Assembly (NCBI GenBank): GCA_027028805.1
Contig: JALVHX010000219.1
Coordinates: 1-8,313 of the forward strand
Direction of reading: 5' to 3'
From: Desulfurococcales archaeon
GTDB lineage: Archaea; Thermoproteota; Thermoprotei_A; Sulfolobales; Desulfurococcaceae
Length of the DNA stretch: 8,313 bases
Translations under genes and position numbers: made by a program
Part shown: one piece after another, positions 6,601 to 8,313 of the stretch
Numbering within the stretch: the stretch's first letter is position 1
Layout: each line of letters starts with the position of its first letter
Notes under the pieces: model-generated
Databases searched by the model: none
What the model was told of the DNA's origin: nothing
The model's input: the letters and a program-made list of their open reading frames with translations, nothing else

Positions 6601-7692
6601 AGCGCCAGTGTGATCGATATACTTGACGAGAGGTTCGTGATAAGCGTTGTGAAGAACGACACAGGCGATCCGGTCCAGTACGCGGTGATATGGTTCTATG
6701 TGAACGGAGAGCTGGCCGCAGGCATATATACTGACGAGAACGGGCTCGTAAACGTCACGGTCTACGACCTACTATATCTGAGCAACTCTACGAGGTGGGG
6801 CGGCCTCTTCCTGGCTAGTAACATAATCAACGCCAGCAAGCTGCCCGAGGAGGGCACGCTCAACATAACCTGGGTGTTCAACGGCACCAAGTATATACCG
6901 AGCGTGCCGCCGACCCTAGACTACTACGGCTTCACCGCCGTGACGGGAGGAGGCAGCCACGAGTACCTGATAACGTTGACGAAGGCCGATGTAACGCTAG
7001 AGTTCTACAACGTGCCCGCACTCTTCAACGTGACACAGGCCTACACCATAGGCGTGAGAGCGCTGGCTGAGGGATACCTGCTCGCAGACCTACCAGTAAC
7101 AGTTGACATAGCTGGCACACCGGTATCGGTGACCACGGGTGCCGCGGGCACAGCCACAACGCCATCCTTCAGGTTCGACACCCCCGGCAACAAGACCATC
7201 ACAGCCAGCTTCGCCGGCTCCACATCCCTCAACACCGCCAGCACGAGCATCGAGGTACCCGCCAAGTGGTGGACCAAGACAGACATACTCGAGGACCTGA
7301 CCAAGGTGGTATCATACAACGACACCCATGTCACGATAACACTGTACGCTAGGGTAACCGGCCACAACTTCACCAGCGGCACCGATGTACCATTGGCGGG
7401 AGTGCCCGTCGACTTCTACTACATAGGAAGCCTAGTATACCTAGGAAGCAACACCACCGGCAGCGACGGAATAACTAGCTTCACGGGAACCGTGCCGAGA
7501 GGCGGCGAGGTGAAAGGATTCCGCGCCAACGCAGGCGAGACCGATACAACACAGAGCAGCGGCGACGAGATATCGATACTAAGCCTGCCAGGAGACGTCC
7601 TGACACGCCTGGCGCCGGCGCCCGAGCCGCCGGTGCTGCCGCTACTGCTCCTGCTGGCGGCGCTACTGATAGCGCTACGGAAGAGAAAGTAG
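3610..7692 (+). CDS. Very large secreted, membrane-anchored, S-layer-like surface protein
   Basis: I do not recognise a named family. From ATG 3610 the product is 1360 residues; the frame also opens at GTG 3598, giving 1364. Residues 1-25 form a signal peptide with a likely VSA|AP cleavage. An aromatic, Tyr- and Gly-rich domain follows (about 26-280). Three beta-propeller-like repeats (about 288-337, 377-417, 436-479) share a LYIAGY-type strand and a turn like LTSG or KATGD. A basic linker (551-571) precedes about six Ig-like beta-sandwich units (about 621-704, 708-850, 858-980, 984-1115, 1122-1215, 1220-1320), often with an SGYATF or DGYASF type strand. The end is APAPEPP, one hydrophobic helix (about 1341-1356) and RKRK, so the body faces outward. 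I count about 47 N-X-S/T sequons and no cysteine. An S-layer, stalk or adhesin role is inferred. It appears monocistronic, with its own promoter and terminator. Confidence 0.85.
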   Translation: MKPVPYVIILAILLAIAPTLAPVSAAPITGNQLTSDLELTKGGGWYESVNGILSWFLDAVYGSGASDYMYDTGTSRIYRYVGTQYIGGYFAWDPGLDWGTDAYITTYSYAFNSYWSIITIFFDGYSRQGETFDMVTDITVANTTGLFPGVDTMLYATAIGFDNESWTNNTPIFHSGIYMFDITDNDILNVPDSFGDGYFDISLDVARAMFGGDENVSGIALTTVAWNGTNPLAAGFFVYNYSGYIMEWPIVFKFGVNVTAGYEAANFDMPVLYTGYSEAWRPVRSFVYNGSLWLVGYHYVKLVNETVNPAYYLLTHYFIAEVNMSDLSFTHYYLIPATTGTSFVSALMLFPYTNIFYLAGENDPRFWDNMGVYFDEDTATLYIAGYGADASGNYTARIVAFNLTSGAAIWGVNIGNSSSTSINFATGIDLTYDSWGNEYLVATGSIDYEKTGNFTGLNVFYAVLDKATGDLEYLMMVGGNATDIAADLAHITANITYYDAGTDSYVSKYVIRPFYTALVSNSETFYIRNVTADYEAGTLSPASLSSNRPVHKARLDLKIRHVPGAVKHEKKLVSTPTVTPLQYLVMYGALLQPGLPPATDITVSYEPADGFYLWRSSTEYVLLNISAVLTENWTGEPLSGVEVALALYNYTLHEYVIVDTQVTNSTGGVFFQYNATEPGWYNFEVIFFGTVFHYRAFEFFTIQLAQYWINISIVDYPSWVYTLYDDYLDSVNITVKLELVNMTSGTPVVTPLANQSVILDMYIDPFVQAIIFNDFGATLPLGWLYDNGIYLTPHIVRTNSSGYATFALNRSNSVAGYLLYWYSHDYNFRIVYPGNSTLKYPENITDSFTISSNLTPTRITLLTPSPVPSSVEVGTELNFTVKIEYSHDGFTTTHPVPGAYMRLYIFMEKLDGTETTFYVENLSDADGYASFVFSAPAAGNATIWIEFNALVSDSWWITNIGSDPMYRYLFEDYTLGNYTIEVTPIAVNVTAIQAPPTSASVIDILDERFVISVVKNDTGDPVQYAVIWFYVNGELAAGIYTDENGLVNVTVYDLLYLSNSTRWGGLFLASNIINASKLPEEGTLNITWVFNGTKYIPSVPPTLDYYGFTAVTGGGSHEYLITLTKADVTLEFYNVPALFNVTQAYTIGVRALAEGYLLADLPVTVDIAGTPVSVTTGAAGTATTPSFRFDTPGNKTITASFAGSTSLNTASTSIEVPAKWWTKTDILEDLTKVVSYNDTHVTITLYARVTGHNFTSGTDVPLAGVPVDFYYIGSLVYLGSNTTGSDGITSFTGTVPRGGEVKGFRANAGETDTTQSSGDEISILSLPGDVLTRLAPAPEPPVLPLLLLLAALLIALRKRK
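7630..7689 (+). other. C-terminal membrane anchor of the surface protein
   Basis: Residues 1341-1360 form a Leu/Ala-rich helix of about 16 residues followed by RKRK, after a Pro-rich stretch with APAPEPP. The basic tail would stay in the cytoplasm. The layout recalls sorting tails of archaeal surface proteins, but I see no PGF or other known archaeosortase motif, so plain membrane retention is preferred. Confidence 0.7.
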
Positions 7693-7729
7693 ACGCGGGG
7701 AAACAAACGATCATGGTATAAATCCAAAA

Positions 7730-7757
7730 CCTCTTTTTTCGCCACACTTCTTTTATT
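7730..7757 (+). terminator. T-rich terminator after the surface-protein gene
   Basis: Two T tracts (six T at 7734-7739 and four T at 7751-7754) lie 40-60 bases beyond the stop codon, with no strong hairpin before them. They separate this transcript from the next gene, which has its own promoter. Confidence 0.5.
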
Positions 7758-7780
7758 CTGCCGCGAATCAATGGCATTGA

Positions 7781-7806
7781 TATATAAATACATATCAAGC
7801 CTAAAG
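7781..7806 (+). promoter_or_regulatory. Promoter region of the second secreted-protein gene
   Basis: TATATAAATA (7781-7790) ends 56 nt before ATG 7846 and is identical in sequence and nearly identical in position to the element before the large surface-protein gene. A second element, AAGCCTAAAG (7797-7806), resembles AAGCTTAAAT at 3556-3565. Which of the two binds TBP is not decided by the sequence. Confidence 0.5.
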
Positions 7807-7831
7807 TTAACTACTAGAATATACTAACAGA

Positions 7832-7837
7832 GAGGTG
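7832..7837 (+). promoter_or_regulatory. Ribosome-binding site of the second secreted-protein gene
   Basis: GAGGTG lies eight bases before ATG 7846 and supports that start, which also begins a good signal peptide. Confidence 0.7.
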
Positions 7838-7845
7838 TATAGTTT

Positions 7846-8313
7846 ATGAAGACCCCATATGTACTAGGCTTGGTAGCAATATTGATGCTGGCACTGCTTC
7901 ACTCCCCACACATAGCCTCAGGCGAAGACAACGGCTCTATAGGGGTATTCTCCGTAATAAGCAAAACAGCGATCGTATCCTGGACATATTATGGCAAGAG
8001 CCTCATAGTATACAGCTATACCTCCAACGGAAACCTATATACAGGCGTGATCGATGTCGGCGCGCAGAAAACAGCCTATGCACAGATCACCGCAGACCAC
8101 TTATTAGTACTACCCATACCGCTTGGAGACGACTACCTGGTAGCATACACTGTTTTCAGCACACTATATATAGGCAGAACCGGGAGCGGCGAAGGCGTAG
8201 AGCTCTTCGTATCGAATCCACGCGTCATGGCTGCTGAAAAGGTTGGAGACAACGTGTACATAGTGTTCGATACACGCGACGGCATGCTCCTAACAATATA
8301 CTATGGAGGCAAC
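7846..8313 (+). CDS. Secreted beta-propeller-like protein, 3' end cut by the window
   Basis: The frame is open for 156 codons to the last base, so the gene continues beyond the window. I do not recognise the family. Residues 1-26 form a signal peptide with a likely ASG|ED cleavage. Its core, with PYV and AIL followed by Leu/Ala, resembles that of the large surface protein. The mature part is beta-strand-rich with a loose repeat of about 40-45 residues: strands such as KTAIVSWTY, DYLVAYTVF and NVYIVFDT are each followed by a strand pair and a turn, as in beta-propeller blades. No cysteine is present, and only one N-glycosylation sequon (NGS) is visible, unlike the heavily sequon-marked neighbour. 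It has its own promoter and ribosome-binding site. A surface or extracytoplasmic partner of the upstream protein is an inference from proximity and shared promoter sequence. Confidence 0.8.
   Translation, partial: MKTPYVLGLVAILMLALLHSPHIASGEDNGSIGVFSVISKTAIVSWTYYGKSLIVYSYTSNGNLYTGVIDVGAQKTAYAQITADHLLVLPIPLGDDYLVAYTVFSTLYIGRTGSGEGVELFVSNPRVMAAEKVGDNVYIVFDTRDGMLLTIYYGGN

Noticed and set aside
7715..7724. TATA-like GGTATAAATC just after the surface-protein gene
   Set aside because: Transcription from it would run directly into the T tracts at 7734-7757, and it lacks the spacing seen for the better element at 7781-7790.
7481..7798. Minus-strand open frames of 105-124 codons over the 3' end of the surface-protein gene
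   Set aside because: They are antisense to the Ig-like and anchor region, and the Ala/Pro/Arg-rich or Ser-rich translations look like reverse readings of GC-rich codons.

Overview
The window looks like a piece of a hyperthermophilic crenarchaeal chromosome, most plausibly Desulfurococcales or Pyrodictiaceae-like; the genus is a guess. The evidence is a TTG start, ribosome-binding sites of the GGTG/GGTGAT type that match an archaeal 16S 3' end, short AT-rich gaps holding TATA-like elements and oligo-T terminators, heavy use of ATA and AGG codons, and a very large cysteine-free secreted protein rich in N-glycosylation sequons with a C-terminal membrane anchor.

Left half (1-3412): two metal-dependent amidohydrolases are transcribed divergently from a 192-bp shared gap. 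The minus-strand gene (17-1417) is a COG0402 deaminase of the MTA/SAH deaminase type. Its metal ligands are intact, but residues equivalent to known substrate contacts differ, so its substrate is uncertain. The plus-strand gene (1610-3412) is a full-length adenine deaminase (Ade), starting at TTG. Together they suggest purine or modified-purine deamination feeding salvage. The gap holds a perfect 7-bp inverted repeat over the likely minus-strand TATA element, a candidate operator.

Right half (3413-8313): two exported proteins lie in tandem, each behind its own promoter. The first (3610-7692, 1360 residues from the preferred ATG) is a surface protein. It has a signal peptide, a Tyr/aromatic-rich N-terminal domain, about three beta-propeller-like repeats, a sharply basic linker, about six Ig-like beta-sandwich units, a Pro-rich stretch, one C-terminal membrane helix and an RKRK tail. 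It resembles an S-layer or stalk component but matches no family I can name. The second (7846 to the window edge, incomplete) is another signal-peptide protein with beta-propeller-like repetition. Its signal peptide resembles the first one's, and both promoters carry the same TATATAAATA 10-mer 55-56 nt before the start. The two products are therefore probably co-expressed and may work together on the cell surface.

I found no tRNA, rRNA, CRISPR array, insertion sequence or broken gene. The most novel content is the surface-protein pair, followed by the altered active site of the minus-strand deaminase.
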